From Candidatus Colivivens caballi (GTDB taxonomy: Bacteria; Bacteroidota; Bacteroidia; Bacteroidales; Bacteroidaceae): a stretch of DNA of 32,081 bases. The notes under the pieces are model-generated. The model was not told where the DNA came from and searched no databases. It worked only from the letters and a program-made list of their open reading frames with translations. Shown piece by piece: positions 24,282-31,981 of the stretch (positions are counted from its first letter, which is position 1; each line of letters starts with the position of its first letter). The stretch spans positions 1 to 32,081 of the forward strand of contig JAGHSZ010000127.1 of assembly GCA_018065565.1 (NCBI GenBank), written 5' to 3'. Both the position numbers and the translations under genes were made by a program.

Positions 24282-24824
24282 TTAAAGGTAGAGTACGGAC
24301 TCGGGACCCATGTTCATCAACAAGTCGAAGATGCTGAGGTCGGGAAGGAAACCGTGCTTGTGGGCAAACACCTGGTAATAATTCTTGCCGTACATCGGAC
24401 GGTGATGTGGCGGTAGTGCTTGCAACTGTTTGGTGTCGAGAAGGTCGGCACACACATTGATGAGCGCGGTGTTGAGGTCGGTGAAGTGCTCAAACTGCTG
24501 CTCGAATACAGGGCGGAAGTCGTCCTGATAGTACTCGAAGAACGGGCTGTTGAAGTAGGTCGATTCGAGTGCGTGCCAGTGCTTGTGGCGCCAGTCGCCG
24601 TGCTCGCTTACCAGAAGGTCGGACACTTTCAGCCGGCTGTCCGTGTCGGTCGTTCCGGGACGCGAGACGGGTACGGTCAGAGTCAACTGCCCATTCGGTG
24701 AGTCGATGCAGCAACGGTTCAGACCGTGACGCTTGCAGAATGGCACATTGTCGTCGAGTGGCGGCATTCCTTCCTCAATCCATTTGTGCCACCAACTGAT
24801 AGGTGGCAGATATGATGTGGTCAT
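24282..24824 (-). CDS. WbqC family protein
   Basis: The 180-residue protein fits the WbqC-like family: Y-L-P-P-I near the start, a conserved N-R-C-C-I-D with S-P-N-G (about 50-62), L-T-V-P-V (about 67-71), the block G-D-W-R-H-K-H-W-H-A-L-E-S-T-Y (about 96-110) and S-P-F-F-E-Y-Y-Q-D-D-F (about 113-123). Family members are found in O-antigen clusters of some bacteria, and in Bacteroidota often near the signal peptidase gene, but the reaction is not established. Here it stands alone between HU and pyrF. It has its own promoter and about a 100-base leader. Length is slightly shorter than usual (about 200). Confidence 0.85.
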   Translation of the reverse strand: MTTSYLPPISWWHKWIEEGMPPLDDNVPFCKRHGLNRCCIDSPNGQLTLTVPVSRPGTTDTDSRLKVSDLLVSEHGDWRHKHWHALESTYFNSPFFEYYQDDFRPVFEQQFEHFTDLNTALINVCADLLDTKQLQALPPHHRPMYGKNYYQVFAHKHGFLPDLSIFDLLMNMGPESVLYL

Positions 24825-24935
24825 GTGAAAAAGTCAGTTACTGTGGTTGTGATGATGACCGCTTCGAGTGACAACTGCTGCGGTCGTTGTGACGGTTGCA
24901 GCTGAATTGCGCTCGGTGCGGTCTTGATTTGTGCG

Positions 24936-24967
24936 CAAAGTTATGAAATAAATATGAACTGACCAAA
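24936..24967 (-). promoter_or_regulatory. Promoter of the wbqC-family gene
   Basis: On the minus strand TTTG (24967-24964), 20 bases, TAACTTTG (24943-24936). The start of transcription is expected near 24929. The rest of the 24825-25121 gap shows no gene. Confidence 0.78.
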
Positions 24968-25076
24968 TCTGTGTTTCATTCATCTGTTGCTGCCAAAACC
25001 AGGGCAAAACGGGTGAAATGCTGTGCAAAAAATGAAATAATGAATCGATGGTATGTCCTATCTCGCTTTATTTTAG

Positions 25077-25084
25077 TATATTTG
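25077..25084 (+). promoter_or_regulatory. -7 promoter box for pyrF
   Basis: TATATTTG at 25077-25084 is an exact TAnnTTTG match 37 bases before the pyrF ATG. No strong -33 TTTG is seen at the usual spacing. Confidence 0.6.
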
Positions 25085-25121
25085 CGCATCAAAACATCAA
25101 ACAACTCAAAACGATAACAAA

Positions 25122-25937
25122 ATGAACAGACAAGAACTCGTTCAGCAGATTTACGAGAAGCGTACTTTCCTTTGTGTGGGTCTCGACACTGACATAAAGA
25201 AGATTCCGCAGCACCTGTTGGCTACCGACGACCCTGTGTTTGAATTCAACCGTCAGATCATCGATGCCACAGCACCTTATTGCATTGCATACAAACCTAA
25301 TGTTGCTTTTTATGAATGTGGCGGCCTGAAAGGTTGGATTGCATTTGAGAAAACCATTAAGTACTTAAAAGAAAACTATCCGCATCACCTCATTATTGCT
25401 GATGCCAAGCGCGGCGACATAGGCAACACCAGCAAGATGTATGCCCGTGCCTTTTTTGATGAGATGGATGTCGATGCGCTGACCATTGCGCCGTATATGG
25501 GTGAGGACAGTGTCACTCCGTTCCTTGGATATGAAGGCAAATGGGTGATTCTGCTTGCGCTGACCAGCAACAAGGGCAGTCACGACTTCCAGCTGACTGA
25601 AAGCAAAGAGGGCGAGCGCCTGTTTGAAAAGGTTCTGAAAAAGAGCCAGGAGTGGGCCGACTGCAATCAGATGATGTATGTCGTCGGTGCAACCCAGGGC
25701 AGTATGTTTGAGGATATTCGCCGTGTTGCCCCTCGTCATTTCCTGCTTGTGCCAGGCATTGGCGCCCAGGGCGGTAGTCTCGAAGAAGTGTGCCGCTATG
25801 GCATGGTGCCTGATGAATGTGGACTGATTGTCAATTCATCGCGTGCCATCATCTATGCCGATTCCACCGAACAGTTTGCCGAGGTGGCAGGAGCCAAGGC
25901 AAGAGAAGTGCAGCAGCAGATGGCAGCGTTGTTGTAG
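25122..25937 (+). CDS. pyrF: Orotidine 5'-phosphate decarboxylase
   Basis: The 271-residue TIM-barrel enzyme makes UMP from OMP in the last step of pyrimidine synthesis. It belongs to the longer PyrF type: F-L-C-V-G-L-D-T-D (about 16-24), K-P-N-V-A-F-Y-E (about 58-65) and the catalytic [11 protein letters not shown] (94-104, Lys96). Also present are A-P-Y-M-G-E-D and V-P-G-I-G-A-Q-G-G near residues 208-216. Length is normal for this subgroup (about 270). It is the first of three same-strand genes with short gaps (71 and 78 bases), which may be co-transcribed. Confidence 0.96.
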   Translation: MNRQELVQQIYEKRTFLCVGLDTDIKKIPQHLLATDDPVFEFNRQIIDATAPYCIAYKPNVAFYECGGLKGWIAFEKTIKYLKENYPHHLIIADAKRGDIGNTSKMYARAFFDEMDVDALTIAPYMGEDSVTPFLGYEGKWVILLALTSNKGSHDFQLTESKEGERLFEKVLKKSQEWADCNQMMYVVGATQGSMFEDIRRVAPRHFLLVPGIGAQGGSLEEVCRYGMVPDECGLIVNSSRAIIYADSTEQFAEVAGAKAREVQQQMAALL

Positions 25938-26008
25938 CCGTCGGCTTTCCTCGACACATGGAATAATAAATGAATTTATAGAACCCACTAATAACGACTG
26001 CATCGTCA

Positions 26009-26506
26009 ATGTCACCATCGGAAAAGAAACAGACATACGCAACGGTCATTGAGCAGGTGAAAGCATTGCTTGCCGATGAGACCGACATTATAGTCAATAT
26101 GGCAAATGTGGCTTCACTCCTCCACGAATCGTTCGGGTTCTGGTGGACTGGATTCTATCGCGTGGAAGGCGAACAACTGGTGCTTGGACCGTTTCAGGGA
26201 CCGTTGGCATGCACACGCATCCCGTATGGCAGAGGTGTGTGCGGCACTTCGTGGCAGCGCCGCCAGACAGTCGTTGTGCCCGATGTGGAGCAGTTTCCGG
26301 GACATATCGCTTGCAGCAGTGAGTCGCGGAGCGAAATTGTTGTGCCGGTGTTTGCCGGCAACGCAGTCCATGCCGATGCCACATGTGCTGCCGACCGGCA
26401 GGTGGTGGCAGTCCTCGACATTGATTCGCGCTACCTTGCCACATTCGACGACACCGACCGCTGTGCTCTCGAACAGATAGCCGAAATATTGGCCATTAGT
26501 TATTAG
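26009..26506 (+). CDS. msrC: GAF-domain free methionine-(R)-sulfoxide reductase
   Basis: The 165-residue GAF protein has all three cysteines of the free-Met-R-sulfoxide reductase family: Cys68 (in A-C-T-R-I-P), Cys78 (in G-V-C-G-T-S-W) and Cys102 (in H-I-A-C-S-S-E-S). The spacings of 10 and 24 match E. coli MsrC. It also has W-W-T-G-F-Y (about 45-50) and V-L-D-I-D-S (about 135-140). It should reduce free methionine sulfoxide using thioredoxin, in the cytoplasm. An extra loop of about 14 residues with another Cys (Cys126) sits after V-V-P-V-F. The last codons and the stop (A-I-S-Y then TAG) lie inside the TTAGCCAT repeat tract, so the native C-terminus may have been altered slightly. Confidence 0.9.
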   Translation: MSPSEKKQTYATVIEQVKALLADETDIIVNMANVASLLHESFGFWWTGFYRVEGEQLVLGPFQGPLACTRIPYGRGVCGTSWQRRQTVVVPDVEQFPGHIACSSESRSEIVVPVFAGNAVHADATCAADRQVVAVLDIDSRYLATFDDTDRCALEQIAEILAISY

Positions 26507-26533
26507 CCATTAGCCATTGGCTATTAGCCATTA
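26490..26533. repeat. Short tandem repeat tract (TTAGCCA type)
   Basis: About five imperfect copies of TTAGCCAT or ATTGGCTA run through the 3' end of the msrC gene into the gap before the phosphatase gene. The repeat supplies the msrC stop codon. Confidence 0.75.
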
Positions 26534-26584
26534 ACTGCAACAATGAAACAATGAAATAATCAACCAATCAATACCTAAAAAACA

Positions 26585-27931
26585 ATGAAGAAAACAATCT
26601 TGACCCTTGCCTGCTGTCTGGTGGCTCTCTCCGCAGTTCAGGCACAGACTGCCCGTGAGGAAATCCGCGAATTACCAGAGCGTACGGGTGGTAACTACCT
26701 TAACTATGACCTTGTACCATTGAAGAAACTGTCAAAGGCGCCAAAGGGCTACGAACCATTCTACATCAGCCATTATGGTCGCCATGGCGCACGCTGGCTG
26801 CTCAACGACAATGAATATAAGGGCATTATCGACCAACTCGAAAAGGCAAAGAGCGCAGGTGTGCTCACTGCAAAGGGCGAAGACCTCCTTGCCAAGATGC
26901 AGGCGTTCTATCCATGCACAGTTAAGCGCCTTGGCGAACTCACATCAGTGGGACACCGCCAGCACGAGGGCATCGCACGCCGCATGACTGAAAACTTCCC
27001 AGAGGTGTTCAGTGGCAATGCCGATGTCACAGCACGCAGTACCACTGTGTTGCGCTGCGAAATGTCGATGACTGCTGCAAGCAAAATCATTTATGCGTTT
27101 AATCCAAAAATGAAATTTGTGAACGATGCCAGCGAGTCGTTCCAGTCATACATGAACCGTGGTACCGAACCTGTGCTGCGCCGTCTGCAAAATTCTCAGG
27201 AGCGTCGCGATGCAATGGATGCTGCCAACAAGGCATTCACCCATCCAGAACGCTTCTGCGCCCAGCTGTTCAGCAGCCAGGCATATATTCAGGACAGCCT
27301 GAATGGTGGTGGTCGTTTCATGAACAGCGTGTATAATGCTGCCACCAACATGCAGAGCCACGACACCGATGTCGATATCCTCGATTTCTTCACCAACGAC
27401 GAGCTCTATGACCAGTGGCGCATCAAGAACATCGACTGGTATCTGCAACATGGTGCAGCACCTCAGACCGGTGGCGTTCAGCAGTTCTCACAGTATAACT
27501 TGTTGACAAACATCATCGAGACTGCCGACACCGTCGTCAACAAGAAGGGCTGGCACGGTGCAACACTCCGTTACGGTCATGAAGTTGCCTTGATGCCTCT
27601 CGCTTGTCTGCTCGAACTCGACAGCTGTGGACGCGCAGTCAGTGACCTTCTGAAACTTGATGAACAGTGGGTGGGTTATCGCATCTATCCAATGGCATGC
27701 AATGTGCAGTTGGTGTTCTATCGTCCGAAGGGCGGCAAGTCGGGCGACATCCTGATTAAGGCTCTGCTCAATGAGGCCGAGGCTACATTGCCACTCCCAA
27801 CCGACAACTTCCCTTACTACAAGTGGACTGATTTCCGCGACTATTTCACCAAGAAACTCAGCGACTTCCGCACCAATTATCCAGAGGAGAAGGAACAGCC
27901 ACGACAGATGCGCTGGCCTATGATGTTCTGA
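26585..27931 (+). CDS. Secreted histidine-type acid phosphatase (MINPP/phytase-like)
   Basis: The 448-residue protein has a signal peptide (M-K-K-T-I-L-T-L-A, cleavage after V-Q-A) and the histidine phosphatase motif Y-G-R-H-G-A-R (Arg66, His67). A second conserved pair, His332-Glu333 in R-Y-G-H-E-V-A-L, stands in place of the usual H-D. R-H-G-x-R with H-x-E is typical of multiple inositol polyphosphate phosphatase-like enzymes, described in gut Bacteroides as phytate-degrading. Periplasmic or exported phosphomonoesterase is a safe call; phytate as substrate is inference. It follows msrC by 78 bases and ends 48 bases before the palindrome array. Confidence 0.85.
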   Translation: MKKTILTLACCLVALSAVQAQTAREEIRELPERTGGNYLNYDLVPLKKLSKAPKGYEPFYISHYGRHGARWLLNDNEYKGIIDQLEKAKSAGVLTAKGEDLLAKMQAFYPCTVKRLGELTSVGHRQHEGIARRMTENFPEVFSGNADVTARSTTVLRCEMSMTAASKIIYAFNPKMKFVNDASESFQSYMNRGTEPVLRRLQNSQERRDAMDAANKAFTHPERFCAQLFSSQAYIQDSLNGGGRFMNSVYNAATNMQSHDTDVDILDFFTNDELYDQWRIKNIDWYLQHGAAPQTGGVQQFSQYNLLTNIIETADTVVNKKGWHGATLRYGHEVALMPLACLLELDSCGRAVSDLLKLDEQWVGYRIYPMACNVQLVFYRPKGGKSGDILIKALLNEAEATLPLPTDNFPYYKWTDFRDYFTKKLSDFRTNYPEEKEQPRQMRWPMMF

Positions 27932-27978
27932 TGCATTGCGGTGCAGACTGCCTCCGACCATCAACGACAGATTCCCTC

Positions 27979-28188
27979 ACGAGCGCACATAAATTGTCAA
28001 TCGTGCGGTGAAGGATTGCTGATCGAGCGGTGATAAATTAAAAAAGGTGTACACCTTATTGCGAAAAGGTGTACAGCAAAATTCAGAAAGGTGTACACCA
28101 TTCGTCAGGAAGGTGTACACCTTTTTATGTTTTCGAGCGCTCGTGCAACAAAATACGAGCGCTCGTGTAGGCATTTACGAACTCTCGT
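27979..28188. repeat. 22-bp-phased palindrome array, copy 2 (10 units)
   Basis: Ten units have centres from 27984.5 to 28182.5, each exactly 22 bp from the next. Units 1-3 and 8-10 resemble ACGAGCGCTCGT. Units 4-7 resemble AAGGTGTACACCTT. In the central block the spacers match copy 1 almost base for base, for example GCGAAAAGGTGTACAGCAAA. The order (three A, four B, then A units) is the same as in copy 1 and so is the orientation. It fills the gap between two convergent genes, a histidine phosphatase and an asparaginase. Confidence 0.9.
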
Positions 28189-28203
28189 TAAGCAAAAGCT
28201 GAA

Positions 28204-29208
28204 TCAGTATTCCATGAAGAATTGCTGAATCTGTTGCCAGTCGTGTGTCTTGGTCAGTGCAAGCATCAGCAGCACTCGTGCTTTCTGTGGGTTGAGGTTC
28301 TGTGAAGCGACGAAATGGTAGCGGTTGTCATCGACCTCACCGTTGAGGCATGTAGGCCCTGTGCAGCATCGTGATGAACGGACAACGATGATGCCGTCGC
28401 TTGCAGCCTTTACCGCACTTGGGAAGATGTTGCGGTGGATGTTGCCGTCGCCTACACCTGCAATGATAATCCCGTCGTAGCCTTCCCTGACAAATGCATC
28501 GAACGGAATGGCGGAACAGCCGGCATATCCATAGACTATGCCCACGCGTGGCAGGCGGTCGATGGTTGACACATCGAATTCGGAATACAGTGTGTGCATG
28601 AATGTCACACGGCGGTTGTAGAATGCACGGTTGCCATAGACATAACCCAGGCATCCGTCGCCTTCGAATGTGGCAAGGTCGGTGGTGTGACGCTTTACAA
28701 CATCTTTGGCATCAATCAGTTTGGTGTTCATGCAGCACATCACGCCCCGTCCGCGTGATTCGGGGTCGGCCAGTGCCACGATTCCGTTGTAAAGGTTGGC
28801 AGGGCCGTCGGCAGATATGGCAGATGACGAACGCATTGCTCCCACCAGAATTACCGGTTTGTCGGAGTGAACGGTGAGGTTGAGGAAGTATGCCGTTTCT
28901 TCCATCGTGTCAGTTCCGTGAGTGATGAGTATGCCGTCGCAGTTGTCATCGGCAAGCAGAGTGTTGACCCTTCGTGCCAGTTGCAGCCAGATGGTTTCGT
29001 CCATGTCCTGCGAACCGATGCTGCACAGTTGTTCACCACGAATGTCAGCCAGTTGCTTCACCTCTGGCACTGTGGCAAGTAAGGCATCGAGCCCGAGCTG
29101 ACCTGCGCAGTAGGCGGTGTCGGCTGAACTTTCGGCAGTTCCGGCAATGGTGCCGCCTGTCGCTATTACATATATTTGCACTCGTTTTTTTTGTTTTTCA
29201 GTTTCCAT
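28204..29208 (-). CDS. L-asparaginase (type II-like sequence, no signal peptide)
   Basis: The 334-residue protein has the two threonine-containing motifs of bacterial asparaginases: A-T-G-G-T-I-A-G (Thr20) and T-H-G-T-D-T-M-E-E-T-A (Thr99, Asp100), with the catalytic Lys in D-V-V-K (Lys172). It hydrolyses asparagine to aspartate and ammonia. Overall it resembles the high-affinity periplasmic type II enzyme. The N-terminus M-E-T-E-K-Q-K-K-R-V, however, is charged and has no signal peptide, so it is probably cytoplasmic unless the start is wrong. No longer upstream frame restores a signal. It starts 33 bases downstream of the Abi_2 gene on the same strand. Confidence 0.93.
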   Translation of the reverse strand: METEKQKKRVQIYVIATGGTIAGTAESSADTAYCAGQLGLDALLATVPEVKQLADIRGEQLCSIGSQDMDETIWLQLARRVNTLLADDNCDGILITHGTDTMEETAYFLNLTVHSDKPVILVGAMRSSSAISADGPANLYNGIVALADPESRGRGVMCCMNTKLIDAKDVVKRHTTDLATFEGDGCLGYVYGNRAFYNRRVTFMHTLYSEFDVSTIDRLPRVGIVYGYAGCSAIPFDAFVREGYDGIIIAGVGDGNIHRNIFPSAVKAASDGIIVVRSSRCCTGPTCLNGEVDDNRYHFVASQNLNPQKARVLLMLALTKTHDWQQIQQFFMEY

Positions 29209-29241
29209 ATTTTATGGGAGAATTATAAATTAAGGGAATTG

Positions 29242-30135
29242 CTATCGCCATAAAGGTTCAAGTTCCCAACTATCAGGAAAGCCCATAGCATGCGGATCTA
29301 TCTGAGGATAATCCACAAAGAGCCAGCGGAGCCGAGTGAGCATATCATTGTTTGGTTCAATGACATCAAGCATGTACTTGATAATACACAAAACAAAATA
29401 TATGCGATTGTTAGCTGCAAGTCGAACCATGAAAGGACGACGGGGATGACGAGGCACAGACGGAGAGATTCTAAGAGTTCTGTTCCACAATCTTCCATGA
29501 TGGGCACATATATTCCGTATGTAGGTGAGGCTATGCAACCAAGACTCCATCACAGGATCCGCCAGATCATAATAGCTTGCAATAGTTCTGCGATCATTGG
29601 GTGAACCAAGTAATTTGTACATTTTGGACAGATTTCCCATGGAGCTGAGTTCTACTGCCATCCAACAGGGTGGCCATGGATTGCTATATTGGGCACGAAA
29701 CGAAACGATTTGATCATCGTCGCTGCGAGAAATTTCATTTTGCAAGCGTGATAACAAATCAGAATGGGCAGATGCATTTGAAAAGTTGGAACTATCAATA
29801 TACCAGAACTGGTCGGTCCGCTCACTGACAGTTTGACTGATCTGAGTTCTAACAGAGACTTCAACCCTTGCAATCATAGATAGAACAAAACTTCTTAATG
29901 CAACATCAAAATGGTGAAGCATTAAAGCCTGTGTTAATGATGCTCCTGGCTTAAACTGATGGGTTAAATGATTTTGCTCAAATGGATAAAGATATCCTTT
30001 CAAACGGAACATGCTAATGTTCTCTAACAGATGGCGTGCTTCTGCCTGGTCTGGCAGAGAAAGTCCTCGATGCGAGAGCAAATTCAATTGATCCGTAATG
30101 CTCAATGTAGGCTGGTTATATTGAGTTCTTGTCAT
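29242..30135 (-). CDS. Abi family protein (Abi_2, HEPN RNase-like abortive infection factor)
   Basis: The 297-residue protein fits the AbiD/AbiF-like Abi_2 family: F-R-L-K-G-Y-L-Y-P-F (about 43-52), a central F-D-V-A-L-R-S-F-V-L with I-A-R-V-E-V-S-V-R-T (about 76-97), and the C-terminal block R-N-I-C-A-H-H-G-R-L-W-N-R. The last contains R-N-x-x-x-H (Arg207-His212), the RNase motif of HEPN domains. Such proteins are thought to cut RNA and stop phage growth by halting the host cell. The gene has its own promoter and a leader with a hairpin and U-tract before the start codon. Codon use and AT content look different from the neighbouring metabolic genes, which would fit horizontal acquisition. 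Confidence 0.9.
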   Translation of the reverse strand: MTRTQYNQPTLSITDQLNLLSHRGLSLPDQAEARHLLENISMFRLKGYLYPFEQNHLTHQFKPGASLTQALMLHHFDVALRSFVLSMIARVEVSVRTQISQTVSERTDQFWYIDSSNFSNASAHSDLLSRLQNEISRSDDDQIVSFRAQYSNPWPPCWMAVELSSMGNLSKMYKLLGSPNDRRTIASYYDLADPVMESWLHSLTYIRNICAHHGRLWNRTLRISPSVPRHPRRPFMVRLAANNRIYFVLCIIKYMLDVIEPNNDMLTRLRWLFVDYPQIDPHAMGFPDSWELEPLWR

Positions 30136-30155
30136 ATGTAAAATTGCCTATATAT

Positions 30156-30207
30156 AAAAAAGGCTTACCCTAAGCGCGCTGATCTTGCGGGAAGCGGGGT
30201 AAGCATG
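30156..30207 (-). ncRNA. Candidate small RNA or attenuator in the Abi leader
   Basis: The transcript starting near 30207 begins at once with GCTTACCC (30204-30197), which pairs with GGGTAAGC (30170-30163). A run of six U follows (30161-30156), the form of an intrinsic terminator. The Abi start codon is only 21 bases further on. The product would be a folded RNA of about 50 bases with GC-rich interior (CGC/GCG pairings possible), and read-through would express Abi. A conserved RNA named abiF is, to my recollection, known upstream of Abi_2 genes; whether this one fits that model was not tested. Confidence 0.6.
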
Positions 30208-30213
30208 TTGCTG

Positions 30214-30245
30214 CAAAGATAGGCCATTTATTCGGTTCTTCCAAA
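30214..30245 (-). promoter_or_regulatory. Promoter of the Abi small RNA and gene
   Basis: On the minus strand TTTG (30245-30242), 20 bases, TATCTTTG (30221-30214): a near-ideal Bacteroidota promoter placing the start of transcription at the foot of the hairpin. Confidence 0.8.
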
Positions 30246-30517
30246 TTATTCTATCAAAATCTTTTCTTTCAGACTCTTTTCTTTCTGATAATACTCAATA
30301 CAAGCATGTCAAATTGCATTTTCGTATCAGATTATACCTGCTGTTATGGGAGGAAAAGTGCGACATCGGCCACCTGTGAACAGTCGCTTCCTGATTGTTC
30401 GTGAATTGACATTTTGACTTTATAAAGTTAATGAAAAGTCAGCTCTTTGCAGCCGGATGCCACAATCAAAGCATAAAAAGTCGTATTTTTGGTTAATATT
30501 ATTTAATAATTTGTCAC
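30246..30517. other. Intergenic region, no gene seen
   Basis: AT-rich sequence between the divergent Abi promoter and the promoter region of the last gene. No convincing frame, RNA gene or repeat was found. Confidence 0.5.
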
Positions 30518-30537
30518 ACACATATTGCAACATGTGT
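30518..30537. promoter_or_regulatory. 20-bp near-perfect palindrome (possible operator)
   Basis: ACACATATTGCAACATGTGT pairs with itself at 9 of 10 positions around a TTGCAA centre. It lies about 95 bases upstream of the -7 box of the last gene and about 270 bases behind the Abi promoter. A regulator binding site is possible; no function is known. Confidence 0.4.
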
Positions 30538-30631
30538 TAGTTTCGGTGCATATTATTATATAAATAATGTGAAATTGCCACAAAAGTAATAAATTATTGA
30601 CAATTTGTAGAGATATTCCCTAATAAATTTG

Positions 30632-30639
30632 TACCTTTG
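30632..30639 (+). promoter_or_regulatory. -7 promoter box for the 30786 gene
   Basis: TACCTTTG followed by CACCC matches TAnnTTTG. Transcription from about 30646 would give an unusually long leader of about 140 bases with a small GGC/GCC hairpin near 30727. The -33 element is weak. Confidence 0.6.
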
Positions 30640-30785
30640 CACCCGATTTGATGATTAAGTGCGGCTGAATGATGAAAAAGTAAGCAACAAAGTATGGCTT
30701 TTACACAGTTGAATTAAAACAACATGGCGTGAGCCTGGGTGCCTCAATTTAAGTAATAGGTTTTAGGATACGAGTAGCGTAATAA

Positions 30786-31958
30786 ATGAATTTTGAGTAC
30801 TACATCTCTTATCTTTGGGGGTATTTGACCACATATGTTGGACATCTTATAACGATGTTCAATGAATACCCTATGATGGTACGCGTCTGCTGTATTGCCG
30901 TGACTTTAATTGCACTTGGTGCGGTAAACACTTTCTTCCAGCTTCTTAAACAGTATCGTAAACGCCAAAGCGAATATCGCATTATCAATAAACTCGACCG
31001 CCGTTACAAGGAACGAATCCGGTCAATCATCCTCAATCCACAGAATCTGACTCAGTACGAGACTGTCAAGCAGATGGGCTACAACCGTGCAGCTCCATTC
31101 ACCCGCCGTGAGTTCCGATGGTTTACTCGACTGCTGCGCGATGTCCGCCTGGAGTGTGGTGATGATGCCAACATGACCAATGTCAGTTCCATCATGCGAG
31201 GCATCGACTTTGACAACTATGCGCTCAACACCCTGCACTCGGCTTCGCTTGATGCAAAGATGCGACTGACGCGTTCGCTGCGATTCCTCGACAACCACAT
31301 TAAGATGGACGAGACGATTGCGAAACTCCGTAAGTCGAAGATCGTGGTTCTTCGCAAGACGGCACTCTTTACCTATGCATGGAACAATCCAAACGAAGCA
31401 CTGAGCTACTTCGAAAGCGATGAGTTCGAACAGTACTGCTGTCTCTATGACATGATGATTTTCCACGATATCATGAAGCGAAATGCAAAGCGTGGTTATT
31501 CATTCCCTGACATTCTGAACTGGGTCAGCACAAAGGAGAGGAAAAAGTCGAAAGCCTTGTTTGTCCGTGAAATGCGCTATCTTGGCATTTCGGACAAATG
31601 TGCCGATATGATACCGATTTTTACAGGTTCAAAAGATGCCGACATGAACCGCGAAATCGTCACCAACTGGGGCGAGTTCAAGTTTGCGGAGGCAGAACCA
31701 ATCATGATAGAATCATACAGTTACCAAGAGGAAAAGGTGCAGCGTGCCATTCTCTGCTCAATCCGCAAACTGATGACGGGTAATTCTGCTGAGTTCCTGA
31801 AAGTTGCTTATCAGAATGCCACCGACTACGATGTCAAGATTGAGGCAATCAAGAGTCTGTTTGCTTATTACCGCAACGGCAATCTCGGCGGCGATATTGA
31901 ACAGTTGGCAAAGCCTGGCGATGAAGACTTGTTCAAGTACTTCAACGAGTCAGATTGA
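30786..31958 (+). CDS. Membrane-anchored helical-repeat (HEAT-like) protein of unknown function
   Basis: I do not recognise a specific family for this 390-residue protein. It has one hydrophobic segment near the N-terminus (about residues 29-55) after an aromatic-rich start, then a basic stretch (about 57-80). The remaining 300 residues are alpha-helical and carry repeating helix pairs such as V-V-L-R-K-T-A-L-F-T-Y-A, R-A-I-L-C-S-I-R-K-L and I-E-A-I-K-S-L-F-A-Y-Y, the pattern of HEAT-type scaffolds. This suggests a membrane-tethered protein-binding platform. Only the element fragment follows it in the window, so an operon partner (if any) lies beyond. Confidence 0.7.
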   Translation: MNFEYYISYLWGYLTTYVGHLITMFNEYPMMVRVCCIAVTLIALGAVNTFFQLLKQYRKRQSEYRIINKLDRRYKERIRSIILNPQNLTQYETVKQMGYNRAAPFTRREFRWFTRLLRDVRLECGDDANMTNVSSIMRGIDFDNYALNTLHSASLDAKMRLTRSLRFLDNHIKMDETIAKLRKSKIVVLRKTALFTYAWNNPNEALSYFESDEFEQYCCLYDMMIFHDIMKRNAKRGYSFPDILNWVSTKERKKSKALFVREMRYLGISDKCADMIPIFTGSKDADMNREIVTNWGEFKFAEAEPIMIESYSYQEEKVQRAILCSIRKLMTGNSAEFLKVAYQNATDYDVKIEAIKSLFAYYRNGNLGGDIEQLAKPGDEDLFKYFNESD

Positions 31959-31981
31959 CATTCTCCTAATGGTGGCTTATA

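Noticed and set aside
24834..25028. 64-residue minus-strand frame ending in a His-rich tail upstream of the wbqC-family gene
   Set aside because: Its start lies upstream of the predicted promoter, so the transcript would not contain it. Composition is low-complexity.
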